Shown: piece after piece, positions 33,994-42,335 of the stretch
How positions within the stretch are numbered: the first letter of the stretch is position 1
Layout of the letters: the number at the start of each line of letters is the position of its first letter
The notes under the pieces: model-generated
Databases searched by the model: none
Told to the model about the DNA's origin: nothing
What the model saw: the letters and a program-made list of their open reading frames with translations, nothing else
Program-made: the position numbers and the translations under genes
NCBI RefSeq assembly: GCF_052055485.1
Contig: NZ_CP197171.1
Span: forward strand, 2,046,001-2,110,000
Source of the DNA: Amphibacillus sp052055485
GTDB taxonomy: Bacteria; Bacillota; Bacilli; Bacillales; Amphibacillaceae
Reading direction: 5' to 3'
Length of the DNA stretch: 64,000 bases

Positions 33994-34890
33994 ATGAAAT
34001 ATAGAGGATGGTTAATTTATAATGCTGGGATGTTAACGCCCAAATTTATTGAAATACATGAGTGGTATCTTAAAACAGCAAAAGAGTATCAGATTGATTT
34101 AATCTCTTTATCAAATAGTGAAGTATTCATTGGGGTTGAAAATGGACAGTTTAAGTTAGAATCAAAGTTGACTCGTCCTGATTTTGTTTTATATTTAGAT
34201 AAAGATACTCAGTTAGCTAAACATCTATCCGAATTGGGTATACCCGTTTTTAATTCTCCAGAAACCATTGCTATTTGTGATGACAAGAATCAAATGCATC
34301 AGCGATTAGCAAAAGCAAAGTTACCACAACCGTTAACTATTTTTGCCCCGATGCTATTTTCACAAAAAAAAGAGCCAGACGATCAGTTTTTGAATTATGT
34401 AGAAAAAAGTTTGTCTTATCCTCTGATCATTAAAGAGGCATATGGATCATTTGGTCAACAAGTTTACTTAATTGAAAATCGTAAGCAATTACAAGATAAA
34501 GCGCAAGAACTGATTCATCGTCCCCATCTTTTTCAAAAATATATTCGTTCGAGTCATGGAAAGGATATTCGATTACATGTCGTTGGTGATCGTGTGGTAG
34601 CGAGTATGAAGCGTGTATCTAAAAATGATTTTAGGGCAAATGTAACAAATGGCGGAGAGATGTTTGCTGTCGACCCCCATCAGGAATTTATTGATTTAGC
34701 GATTGCCGCTTCACTAGCGGTAGGAGCTGATTTTTCAGGTGTAGATTTACTTTATGATGAAGATGATCAACCATTAATTTGTGAGGTGAATTCAAATGCA
34801 CATATTAAAAATATTTATCAATGTACGTCTATTGATGTCTCGGCATTTATTTTTCGCCATATTTTGGACAAACTTAAGGGTTACTCTTAA
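33994..34890 (+). CDS. ATP-grasp ligase of the RimK family
   Basis: A 298-residue protein. The N-terminal domain (RGWLIYNAGMLTPKFIEIHEWYLKTAKEY) and the ATP-grasp fold (PLTIFAPMLF, YPLIIKEAYGSFGQQVYLIENR, HLFQKYIRSSHGKDIRLHVVGDRVVASMKR, FSGVDLLYDEDDQPLICEVNSNAHIKNI) fit RimK/LysX-type carboxylate-amine ligases, which join an amino acid such as glutamate to a peptide or small molecule. The Mg-binding E-x-N of CEVNSN is intact. AGGAGGTG sets the ATG at 33994; the in-frame start at 33976 is less likely. The substrate is unknown. A hairpin spans its stop codon. Confidence 0.85.
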   Translation: MKYRGWLIYNAGMLTPKFIEIHEWYLKTAKEYQIDLISLSNSEVFIGVENGQFKLESKLTRPDFVLYLDKDTQLAKHLSELGIPVFNSPETIAICDDKNQMHQRLAKAKLPQPLTIFAPMLFSQKKEPDDQFLNYVEKSLSYPLIIKEAYGSFGQQVYLIENRKQLQDKAQELIHRPHLFQKYIRSSHGKDIRLHVVGDRVVASMKRVSKNDFRANVTNGGEMFAVDPHQEFIDLAIAASLAVGADFSGVDLLYDEDDQPLICEVNSNAHIKNIYQCTSIDVSAFIFRHILDKLKGYS

Positions 34891-34904
34891 AAAGAGTAAC
34901 CCTT
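34876..34904. terminator. bidirectional hairpin between convergent genes
   Basis: Perfect 13-bp stem AAGGGTTACTCTT / AAGAGTAACCCTT with a 3-nt loop; it includes the stop codon of the ATP-grasp gene. The T tract is poor on the plus strand and only short on the minus strand. Confidence 0.7.
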
Positions 34905-34927
34905 ATCTACAAAAGTTTCATCAAATT

Positions 34928-35161
34928 TTAGAATCCTTCATCTTCATCTTCAAGTTCGTCACCAGGCTCATCACCAAGTTCGTCGCCAGGTTCATCTTCA
35001 AGTTCGCCGCCAGGCTCGTCACCAGGCTCATCTACAGAATCATCAACAGCAGGATCATCATCTACTCCTGGATCAGCGGGATCCTCAACATCACCATCGC
35101 ACGCTGCTAGTAACCCTATAGAAACAAATCCAACTGCTAGAAGCTTTAATAGTTTTTTCAT
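34928..35161 (-). CDS. small, very acidic lipoprotein
   Basis: A 77-residue protein with a signal peptide MKKLLKLLAVGFVSIGLLAA followed by the lipobox Cys21. The mature part is almost only Asp, Glu, Pro and Gly, with a repeating (E/D)EPGDE(P/L)G pattern (for example EDEPGDELGDEPGDELEDE) and no Lys or Arg. AAAAGGAGGA precedes the ATG at 35161; longer in-frame starts are not supported. A cell-surface polyanion or metal-binding role is possible but unproved. Gene family unknown to me. Confidence 0.85.
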   Translation of the reverse strand: MKKLLKLLAVGFVSIGLLAACDGDVEDPADPGVDDDPAVDDSVDEPGDEPGGELEDEPGDELGDEPGDELEDEDEGF

Positions 35162-35969
35162 AAATAGAATCCTCCTTTTTTTTCTTACACCAATTATATA
35201 CCCGATCAGAATTAAAATAATCATAAAAAGCCTGATTTAACTTAACTGTAATAGGACCGTAAAAACTGAAAGCTAATTTACATAAAGTGAAATTTTTCTA
35301 AATATTCTATTTCCTTTTTCACCAAATTTTAGGATTTTAAAATAAGTAAGTAGACTATGAGTTTATTATCGTTATTGATTTTTAGTTCCATTTGAAAACA
35401 CAGATTTATTTCAAAAAACAGTATATTTTGTATGGAGATGTTGGTTAGCTAAGGTTAGAATAAGCGTGAATAGCTATCTATACCGTTCAGTCAAGCTTTT
35501 CAATTGGACATTTCAAAGAAGAAAAGCACTCCAAATACTTTATTTCCTATCTTATTAGAAAACTAGCATATTTACTAAAAGATTATCATTTACCACAGAT
35601 AACCGACCATGAACCTCGGGGCAACAACGGATTTCGATGGGGCGAGTAACCACTTGAAGGAAAGCTACGGAGCATTTACGCTGCAGGAATAAGTGTCTTT
35701 CTTATTCTGAGCCCCGATCAGTGGGAGTAAAAGGAACGCAGACTAAAACCGCCACATTCTATGATAATATCAGTATGACCAACATCATGTAGGCCTTATT
35801 CCCACTGATTGAAGTTCGTTTTATCGGATTTCCGACAGAAGACTCCCACTTCTAGGAACATGAAGGGCATCGCCCCGTGAGTAAGTGGGAGATGAATGTG
35901 GGTTGGCGCTAGCCAAAACATCTCTCTTATGATATAATGAGAACATATATTCCTATTAAGTGAGGTGAG
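35162..35969. other. 808-bp gap with repeat and left flank of the TnpB element
   Basis: 35225-35590 is AT-rich with nothing recognised. From 35590 a mosaic repeat copy runs up to the hairpin that precedes tnpB. Confidence 0.55.
35590..35835 (-). repeat. mosaic intergenic repeat, copy 8 (mostly reversed)
   Basis: Contains CACAGATAACCGACC, CTCGGGGCAACAAC, GATGGGGCGAGTAACC, AAGGAAAGCTACGGAGCATT, a GAATAAG(T)/CTTATTC hairpin, ATCAGTGGGAGT, and TCCCACTGATTGAAGTTCG with GTTTTATCGG. It directly abuts the TnpB element. Confidence 0.72.
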
Positions 35970-37128
35970 ATGATGTTAGTCAATAAAGCCTATAAATTCC
36001 GCCTCTATCCGAATAAAGAACAACAAATCCTCATGAATAAAACGATCGGTTGTTCACGGTTTGTTTTCAATCACTTTCTAGCCAAGTGGAATGAAACTTA
36101 CAAGGAAACGGGTAAAGGACTCAACTATCGTTCATGCTCTAAACAGCTTCCCGCTTTAAAGCAGGAATATGAGTGGCTAAAAGAAGTCGATAGTATTGCC
36201 ATTCAATCAAGTGTCAAACATCTATCTGAATCTTTTGCGCGCTTCTTTAACAAACAAACAAACAAACGCCCCACGATTTAAGTCTAAAAGGAACCCGACC
36301 CAATCGTATACAACGAAACACACGAACGGAAATATCGCAGTCGTGGGTAATACAATCAAGCTGCCAAAATTAGGGCTTGTCAAGTTCGCTAAAAGTCGTG
36401 AGGTCGATGGACGCCTTCTAAATGCTACGATTAGGCGACATCCAAGTGGTAAATACTTCATTTCTATCCTTGTTGAGACAGAGGTAGACTCACTCCCTCA
36501 AACGAAGCAATCAACAGGGGTCGATGTGGGCATCAAAGCGTTTGCCACACTTTCAGATGGGACGACGTATAAGAACCCTAGATGTTTACGCAGGCTAGAA
36601 AACAAATTAGAAAAAGAACAACGCAAACTGTCCAGACGATATAAACAAGCCAAGCAAGATAGAAAACCCCTTCATGAAGCGAAAAATTATCAAAAACAAC
36701 GTGTCAAGGTCGCTCGTATTCACGAAAAAATTAAAAATGTCAGAACAGATTACTTGCATAAAGTCAGTACTGAAATTGTCAAGAATCACGACATCATTGG
36801 TATTGAGGACTTACAAGTATCTAACATGCTCAAAAACAAACGATTATCAAAAGCCATTAGTGAAGTCAGCTGGTCAGAATTCCGTACGATGCTTGAATAC
36901 AAAGCCAAGTGGTACGGAAAGGAAGTCGTAGCCATCGCCAAAAACTTCCCTTCTAGTCAACTTTGTTCGCATTGTGGCTATCGACATCCAGACGTTAAGC
37001 ATCTCGCCTTACGCATGTGGCAATGTCCCTCATGCCATAGAGCACACGATCGAGATCTTAACGCAAGTAAAAATATTGAAGTTGAAGCCATCAGACTTCT
37101 AACTGTCGGTACGACAGGGATCGCCTAA
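35970..37128 (+). pseudogene. tnpB: TnpB (OrfB) RNA-guided nuclease, frameshifted
   Basis: Two frames together give a whole TnpB. The first (35970-36281) has MMLVNKAYKFRLYPNKEQQ, GCSRFVFNHFLAKWNE and ends in FFNKQTNKRPTI. The second continues as APRFKSKRNPTQSY and runs to 37128 with RuvC-I TGVDVGIKAFATL (Asp codon 36523), RuvC-II IGIEDLQVSNM (Glu codon 36805), zinc-finger CSHCGYRH / CPSCHRAH and RuvC-III DRDLNASKNI. The break lies in AAC(AAAC)4 at about 36248-36267: one AAAC unit less restores a single frame of about 384 residues reading FFNKQTNAPRFKSK. All catalytic residues are intact, so the loss is recent or reversible. Confidence 0.93.
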
Positions 37129-37176
37129 TCAATAATCAACCATTAGGTTGGTGTTCTTAGGAATCTCCCTCTTCAA
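37060..37176 (+). ncRNA. putative omega RNA of the TnpB element
   Basis: In known TnpB systems the guide RNA overlaps the 3' end of tnpB and ends at the right border of the element. Here the region contains CTGTCGGTACGACAG (a hairpin), CAACC-atta-GGTTGG and the end GAATCTCCCTCTTCAA. The guide would then start at about 37177 (ATTTCATTAG...). Confidence 0.5.
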
Positions 37177-37480
37177 ATTTCATTAGAAATTAAGGGGTGA
37201 GTAGTTCAATTATTTTCATTTAATAGATTGATATGAAGTAAAATCAATCAGACTTTCATTTGCTTTTACACCCTCCAATTTTTTAAAAAAATAATTCAGA
37301 AAATCAGAGCTTATTTTCTTAAATATAACCAATTATGCGTTTAAATCAGGTATAATCAAGGAGACTGACAAATAATGAGCCATAGAAACATAAATAAAAA
37401 TTATTTTGAAAAAACTTGTTCATTTTGTCATTTTTGCTATACTAACAATGGTAGCTATTAATTACTGAGTAGATAGGACG
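37177..37480. promoter_or_regulatory. gap with promoter of the LCP gene
   Basis: AT-rich. A promoter with -35 TTGTTC (37416-37421), 16-bp spacer and -10 TATACT (37438-37443) stands about 40 bp before the LCP start. Nothing else seen. Confidence 0.6.
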
Positions 37481-38413
37481 ATGAAAATGAGCCAGACAAG
37501 GCAACGAAAAAATCGGAAAAAGAAAAGGAATTGGTGGATTCTAACGCCATTGATCATTGTTTTAGTTTTAATTCTTACAGTCGGTCTTTATGCGGCCTAT
37601 ATATTTTTTGGAGTTAAAAATAATGTCGATGGAAATATGTATGAAGCTGTCGCTTCAATTGATCTAAATACAACACAAAAGAAATTAAAAGAACGAGAGA
37701 ATTTAAATATACTTTTGCTTGGCATTGACTCAGAGTCAGCTGATTCAGGACGTTCAGATGCACTAATGGTAATGACCCTTAAGCCTGAAGAAGACTCAAT
37801 GCAACTGATTAGTATTCCACGTGATACTCGAGCAACAATTGCTGGTCGTGGAACAGTTGAAAAGATTAATCACGCCTATGCACATGGTGGCTCAGATATG
37901 TCCATTCAAACTGTTGAAGACTTTTTAGGAATTGATATTGATTATTTTGTCCGAATTAATATGGATGGTTTGGCTGAACTTGTTAATGAGCTTGGAACAA
38001 TTACAGTTAATAATGAACTGGATTTTGAACAAGGTGGCTACCATTTTCCAGTGGGTGCAGTTCAACTAGATGGTGATATGGCACTAAGCTATGTCAGAAT
38101 GAGGAAGCAAGATCCTGCTGGGGACTTTGGTCGAACAGAACGTCAGCGTAAAGTTATTGAAGGTATTATTAATGAAGGGGCTACAGTTGCCAATGCGACT
38201 CGTATTGTTGAGTTAACCGATATTTTGGGCCAGAATATGGGAACGAACATGGAATTTAACGATATGCTTACACTCTTACAACATTATCGTCACACAAGAC
38301 GGGCTTTTGAAAGCTATCAAATGCAAGGAACGGGAACAACGATTGATGGTGTTTATTACTACCTTGTTGATGATGAAGAAATTGATAATGTGAGAAATAT
38401 GATTGAGTCTTAA
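37481..38413 (+). CDS. LytR-CpsA-Psr family cell-wall ligase
   Basis: A 310-residue LCP protein that attaches teichoic acids or other anionic polymers to peptidoglycan on the outer face of the membrane. A basic N terminus (RQRKNRKKKRNW) precedes one TM helix (about 19-40). The LCP domain shows NILLLGIDSESADSGRSDALMVMTL, MQLISIPRDTRATI with the conserved Arg, KINHAYAHGG, FVRINMDGLAELV, and GDMALSYVRMRKQDPAGDFGRTERQRKVI. Two ATG codons (37481 and 37487) are possible; AGGACG is before both. A strong terminator follows. Confidence 0.95.
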   Translation: MKMSQTRQRKNRKKKRNWWILTPLIIVLVLILTVGLYAAYIFFGVKNNVDGNMYEAVASIDLNTTQKKLKERENLNILLLGIDSESADSGRSDALMVMTLKPEEDSMQLISIPRDTRATIAGRGTVEKINHAYAHGGSDMSIQTVEDFLGIDIDYFVRINMDGLAELVNELGTITVNNELDFEQGGYHFPVGAVQLDGDMALSYVRMRKQDPAGDFGRTERQRKVIEGIINEGATVANATRIVELTDILGQNMGTNMEFNDMLTLLQHYRHTRRAFESYQMQGTGTTIDGVYYYLVDDEEIDNVRNMIES

Positions 38414-38417
38414 TTTT

Positions 38418-38459
38418 AAAAAGGTTGAAGAGAACATTTGGTTTTCTTCAACCTTTTTT
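38418..38459 (+). terminator. intrinsic terminator after the LCP gene
   Basis: Perfect 14-bp stem AAAAAGGTTGAAGA / TCTTCAACCTTTTT with a 13-nt loop and a T run. Confidence 0.95.
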
Positions 38460-38755
38460 ATCTGTTTTGGTGGTTGAACGTAAAGCTCCTTCGTAATTTT
38501 GCTATCAGACTACGGTCACCCCCAATTGACTAGGGATCTATTGTTGTTAACGATTTTCCCACCTATTCATAATAGTTAGCTAAGCTAGTAAATAAGGTTG
38601 AAGTGAGTCAGTTTTTGGATGTTAATTCGTTATCTTTTTTAAAAACGAGTAAGCTTCGCAAATTCAATTATTTCCTTATTTTATTAGCATCAGTTGTTGA
38701 TGTAGGCGGGGCGATGGTCAGTTATTTTACTGATTGAAGTTTGATAAGATGAGGA
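38460..38755. repeat. gap with a short repeat remnant
   Basis: About 300 bp without a gene. At 38705-38750 GGCGGGGCGATGGTC and ACTGATTGAAGTTT match modules of the mosaic repeat; the rest is not recognised. Confidence 0.4.
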
Positions 38756-39406
38756 TCAAACTTCAATGGGGAGAACGTAGAGAATAATCACAAAGTAATG
38801 TAAAATTGTTCCCGCCAATACGAGTAAATGCCATACCATATGATGAAATTTAAAGAATCGCCAAACATAAAATATCGCACCAAATGTATACAGGAGACCC
38901 CCTAATACTAATAGGACAATACCTGTTCTTGGCAATTGGAAGACTAACGTCGGCCAGGCTAATACAATAAGCCAGCCCATTAATACATATAAAATCGTTG
39001 ATACAAGTACAAAACGTTTAACGAAAAAGATTTTAAAGATTGTACCGCCAATCGCAATAGCCCAAACGATCCAGAATAAGGTCCAGCCAAGTGTTCCACG
39101 AATAACAATTAATAGAAAAGGCGTGTATGTTCCTGCGATAAAAAAGTATATCGATGAATGATCTAATATTTCAAAGATATTTTTTGCCTTCCCAATAGGT
39201 AAGCTATGAAGCAATGTAGAAGATGTGTATAGGAAAACCATCGTCACACCAAAAATGGTAAAACTAACAATGTGCCAAACTGATCCATAAAGGGATGAAA
39301 AAATAATCAAAAGAACAAGCCCAGCTATACTGAGTAATGCTCCAATACCGTGGGTAATCGCATTTGCCACTTCTTCACCTAGGGTAAATTGGTTCACTTT
39401 ATTCAT
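38756..39406 (-). CDS. hemolysin III family (PAQR-like) membrane protein
   Basis: A 216-residue protein with seven hydrophobic segments. Family residues: EEVANAITHGIGALLS (His of the metal site), TLLHSLPIGKAKNIFEILDHSSIYFFIAGTYTPF, and FHHMVWHLLVLAGTILHYFVI near the C terminus. Such proteins belong to the PAQR/alkaline ceramidase superfamily with a buried zinc; the cellular role of the bacterial members is not settled. AAAGTGAGGTTTTGC precedes the ATG. Single gene. Confidence 0.92.
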   Translation of the reverse strand: MNKVNQFTLGEEVANAITHGIGALLSIAGLVLLIIFSSLYGSVWHIVSFTIFGVTMVFLYTSSTLLHSLPIGKAKNIFEILDHSSIYFFIAGTYTPFLLIVIRGTLGWTLFWIVWAIAIGGTIFKIFFVKRFVLVSTILYVLMGWLIVLAWPTLVFQLPRTGIVLLVLGGLLYTFGAIFYVWRFFKFHHMVWHLLVLAGTILHYFVIILYVLPIEV

Positions 39407-39684
39407 AGCAAAACCTCACTTTCAAATTTAATTATGAAGATAGCTCGCTAAAATAGCAAGTTTGTTGAAGATAGAAATCTATTTTTTACTTGATAGGAAA
39501 CTCGATCTATTAATTCGTTCCTTTAAATTCTTAAATGAATAGGCATCAAATCGAAGTCGATTAAAGGTTTCCCTGCTCTTTAGACCTGCGATTTAGCTAA
39601 ATGAAAGCGATCTTTTCTTTCGCTTTATAAGGAATGCCTATGTTAAAATAGAAACGTGATAAATAAGAACAAAGGAGTTTCCTT

Positions 39685-40434
39685 ATGACAGAACAAATTA
39701 AGATTAATCCGGCTGAATTTAAAGATATGAAAACCGAATTGTTACGTTTTTTAATGAGTTATAAATTTGCTCTTGATCAAATGAAAACAAAAATTGATAT
39801 TTTAAAAAGTGAATTTAAACATATTCATGATTATAATCCAATTGAACATGTAACTTCTAGAGTTAAGTCACCAGAAAGTATTATGCGCAAAGCTCATAAA
39901 AAAGGTTGTCCATTCAAAATTGATGATATTCGGGAAAATATTCGTGATATTGCCGGTTTGAGGATTACTTGTTCATTTGAAACAGATATTTATGTGCTGC
40001 ATGAGATGTTGAAGAAACATCATGATATTGAAATTGTGGAAGAAAAAGATTATATTAAACAGCCGAAAGGAAATGGATATCGCAGTCTACATTTAATTAT
40101 CTCGGTTCCTGTTTTTATGTCTGATCGTGAAGAGAAGGTATTAGTAGAAGTTCAAATTCGAACTATCGCAATGGATTTCTGGGCAACACTTGAACATAAA
40201 ATATATTATAAATATGATAAAGACATACCTGAACATATTATATTAGAACTAACTGAGGCGGCAACTGCTGCTCATCAATTGGATCAAAAAATGGAAACGC
40301 TTCATACTGAAATAAATGTGATTAAAGCAAATAATCAAGAGGAAGATGAGTTAGAAGTACTTCAAATAGATGATGAGCGTTTTCACTTGCCAATGAGCTT
40401 TTTTAATCGATTATCAAGTGTTAACTGGTTGTAA
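39685..40434 (+). CDS. relP: small alarmone synthetase, RelP type
   Basis: A 249-residue (p)ppGpp synthetase with only the synthetase domain. Motifs: DQMKTKIDILKSEFKHIHDYNPIEHVTSRVKSPESI, IRDIAGLRITCSF, KPKGNGYRSLHLII-type QPKGNGYRSLHLIIS, VEVQIRTIAMDFWATLEHKIYYK. By these it is closer to Bacillus YwaC/RelP than to YjbM/RelQ. It has a longer C-terminal tail (about 45 residues after the RelA_SpoT domain) than usual. AAAGGAG precedes the ATG. Family RelP genes are usually stress-induced; a hairpin GAAAGCGA/TCGCTTT (39604-39630) lies upstream. Confidence 0.92.
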   Translation: MTEQIKINPAEFKDMKTELLRFLMSYKFALDQMKTKIDILKSEFKHIHDYNPIEHVTSRVKSPESIMRKAHKKGCPFKIDDIRENIRDIAGLRITCSFETDIYVLHEMLKKHHDIEIVEEKDYIKQPKGNGYRSLHLIISVPVFMSDREEKVLVEVQIRTIAMDFWATLEHKIYYKYDKDIPEHIILELTEAATAAHQLDQKMETLHTEINVIKANNQEEDELEVLQIDDERFHLPMSFFNRLSSVNWL

Positions 40435-40472
40435 GAGTTGAGGTCATTTTTTGGTGAAATTCAATTGTGAAT

Positions 40473-40504
40473 AATAGGTGAGAGGGAAGCCTTCTCACCT
40501 ATTT
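40473..40504 (+). terminator. hairpin after relP
   Basis: Perfect 11-bp stem AATAGGTGAGA / TCTCACCTATT with a 9-10 nt loop; only a weak T tract. Confidence 0.7.
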
Positions 40505-40510
40505 AAGTTA

Positions 40511-40650
40511 AGTAGGCAAATCGCGGAAGTTGATTGCAAATCGGTAAAGTTGATTGCAAATCGAGAAAGTTGATTGCAAATCGCCGAACTTGATTGTATT
40601 TTACGAAAGTTGATTGCAAACCATATAAGTTGAGTACAAATTAAGAAGTT
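40511..40650 (+). repeat. 20-bp tandem repeat array 2
   Basis: Seven units of 20 bp, mostly of the type TGATTGCAAATCGNNAAAGT; one unit is of the TATTTT type (TGATTGTATTTTACGAAAGT). Same unit and orientation as the arrays at 12381 and 62171. It lies directly upstream of the gluconokinase gene. Confidence 0.9.
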
Positions 40651-40680
40651 GTTGTTTTTACCGGAATAGGGGGGACTATT

Positions 40681-42156
40681 ATGTCTAGAGAATTAGTTAT
40701 TGGGCTTGATATTGGAACAACGAGTGTAAAAGCGATCGTATTTACTCTCACAGGAAAGCTAATCGCAGAAGCGGAGGAGTTGATTACCACCAATTACCCG
40801 AAGCCTTCTTGGGCTGAGCAAGATCCCAAAGAAATTGAACAAGCCTCTATTCAAGCATTGAGAAATGTGGTAATTAAAGCAAAAGTAGAAGATGATGAAG
40901 TATTGACAGTGGGCATGTCTGCGGCCATGCACTCTCTTATTTGTCTCGATCGAAAAATGGAACCATTGTCACCTATGATGATATGGTCGGATAAACGAAG
41001 TAGTCAGATTGCAGAAAAATGGTTGGCTGAAAATGGAGAACGGATGTATTTAAAGACGGGAACCCCCATCCATCCTATGACGCCACTTTTGAAACTAATA
41101 TGGTTAAAAGAAGAACAGGCACAAGCCTATTTGAAAGCCAACTATTTTATGTCTATGAAGGAGTATTTAATTCATAGATGGTTTGGTAAAAGGGTGGTTG
41201 ATTATTCGATGGCGTCTGCTACAGGATTCTTCAACGTTAATGATCTAAAGTGGGAGGAGTCTGCATTAAAATTAGCAGGTGTAAGAGAAGAGCAACTTTC
41301 TAAGATTGTTCCACCAACAGAGATTTTAACTGGCTTAAATGAAGACATTGCCAAGCAAATTAAATTATCACCGGGAACTCCTTTTGTTATTGGGGCTGCT
41401 GATGGACAACTAGCCAATCTTGGGAGTGGTGCGATTAAACCTGGTGAAGTTAATATTTCTGTAGGAACAAGTGGCGCCATTCGTCAATTTGTAGAGGGAG
41501 CACCGATCAATAGTAAAATGGAGACGTTTACGTACGCTTTTACGGAGGATATATCGATAGTTGGGGGTCCAACAAATAATGGGGGGATTGCTTTTCAATG
41601 GTTGAAAGATTTGATTGAATTTGAGGGGACACATGATGAATTATTGACCTATGCGAATAACATAGAACTTGGGTCAGACGGTATTCTTTTTCTCCCATAT
41701 ATTAATGGAGAAAGAGCGCCAATATGGGATGGACGTGCAAGAGGAAGTTTCTACGGACTTAGTATAAATCATACTAAAGGTCATCTCGTTCGTGCTGTAT
41801 TAGAAGGAATTTCATTTAATTTGTTTCAGATCAATCAATCATTAGAGAGAATTGCAGGTACGGCTAAAAAAATTACTGTCAATGGCGGGTTATCAAAGTC
41901 TAAATTGTGGACTCAGATTATGGCAGATATTTTTGGGCAAAACATTTATTTATCTGACACACACCATAATGCTGCTTGGGGAGCAGCCTGGACAGCTCTA
42001 GTTGGTATTGGAAAAGTCCAATCTTTTACAGATATTAAAGCTAGTTTGCCAGATGAGCATGTGGTTGAACCCAATATGGAAAATCATAAAATGTATAAAT
42101 ACATATTTAATAAATATCAAAGATTAGTAGAAAGTCTAACCGTATTTTTTGATTAA
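40681..42156 (+). CDS. gntK: gluconokinase, FGGY family
   Basis: A 491-residue sugar kinase that forms 6-phosphogluconate. Motifs: GLDIGTTSVKAIVF (phosphate 1), AEQDPKEIEQASIQAL, GMSAAMHSLICLD, MIWSDKRS, GAADGQLANLGSGAI, NISVGTSGAIRQF, FLPYINGERAPIWDGRARGSFYGLSI and GGLSKSKLWTQIMADIFGQ. The gluconate kinases of Bacillus and Lactobacillus have the same MHSL and GERAP blocks, whereas xylulokinases differ. No gluconate permease or GntR of the gnt type adjoins it. GGGGGGACT precedes the ATG. It is followed by uxaC on the same strand after 179 bp. Confidence 0.88.
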   Translation: MSRELVIGLDIGTTSVKAIVFTLTGKLIAEAEELITTNYPKPSWAEQDPKEIEQASIQALRNVVIKAKVEDDEVLTVGMSAAMHSLICLDRKMEPLSPMMIWSDKRSSQIAEKWLAENGERMYLKTGTPIHPMTPLLKLIWLKEEQAQAYLKANYFMSMKEYLIHRWFGKRVVDYSMASATGFFNVNDLKWEESALKLAGVREEQLSKIVPPTEILTGLNEDIAKQIKLSPGTPFVIGAADGQLANLGSGAIKPGEVNISVGTSGAIRQFVEGAPINSKMETFTYAFTEDISIVGGPTNNGGIAFQWLKDLIEFEGTHDELLTYANNIELGSDGILFLPYINGERAPIWDGRARGSFYGLSINHTKGHLVRAVLEGISFNLFQINQSLERIAGTAKKITVNGGLSKSKLWTQIMADIFGQNIYLSDTHHNAAWGAAWTALVGIGKVQSFTDIKASLPDEHVVEPNMENHKMYKYIFNKYQRLVESLTVFFD

Positions 42157-42160
42157 AGCT

Positions 42161-42203
42161 ACTTCAAGCAACTCTAGTCATTAAGAGTAGAATTGCTTGA
42201 AGT
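42161..42203 (+). terminator. hairpin after gntK
   Basis: Perfect 11-bp stem ACTTCAAGCAA / TTGCTTGAAGT with an inner CTCT/AGAG pairing; no T tract, so it may only weaken read-through into uxaC. Confidence 0.6.
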
Positions 42204-42335
42204 CAGTATGTAAGTTATCGATTCTTTTTAAGCTTTGTTTGGCTAACATTCGGTGATATTTGAAGATCAGTACATTTGGATGAAGGGTAGCAACGGATTG
42301 ATAGCTAAACTAAAAATCTAGGAGGATGATTGCAG

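Larger units (their letters stand above)
35840..37176 (+). mobile_element. IS200/IS605-family TnpB-only element
   Basis: A hairpin CTCCCACTT...AAGTGGGAG (35843-35892) lies 80 bp before tnpB, and the right flank after the gene has CAACC-atta-GGTTGG and the sequence GAATCTCCCTCTTCAA, which resembles the right end of many IS605 OrfB elements. No TnpA is present. Both borders are estimates: the right one at about 37176 is better supported than the left. Confidence 0.7.

Noticed and set aside
34928..35161. Graspetide (ATP-grasp RiPP) precursor for the nearby ligase
   Set aside because: The small protein has a standard lipoprotein signal and a mature part lacking the Thr/Ser/Lys acceptors of graspetide cores; the genes are convergent, not co-transcribed.
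39602..39630. cre-like site TGAAAGCGATCTTT upstream of relP
   Set aside because: Matches only 12 of 14 positions at the variable end and is part of a GAAAGCGA/TCGCTTT hairpin; no reason to expect CcpA control of relP.
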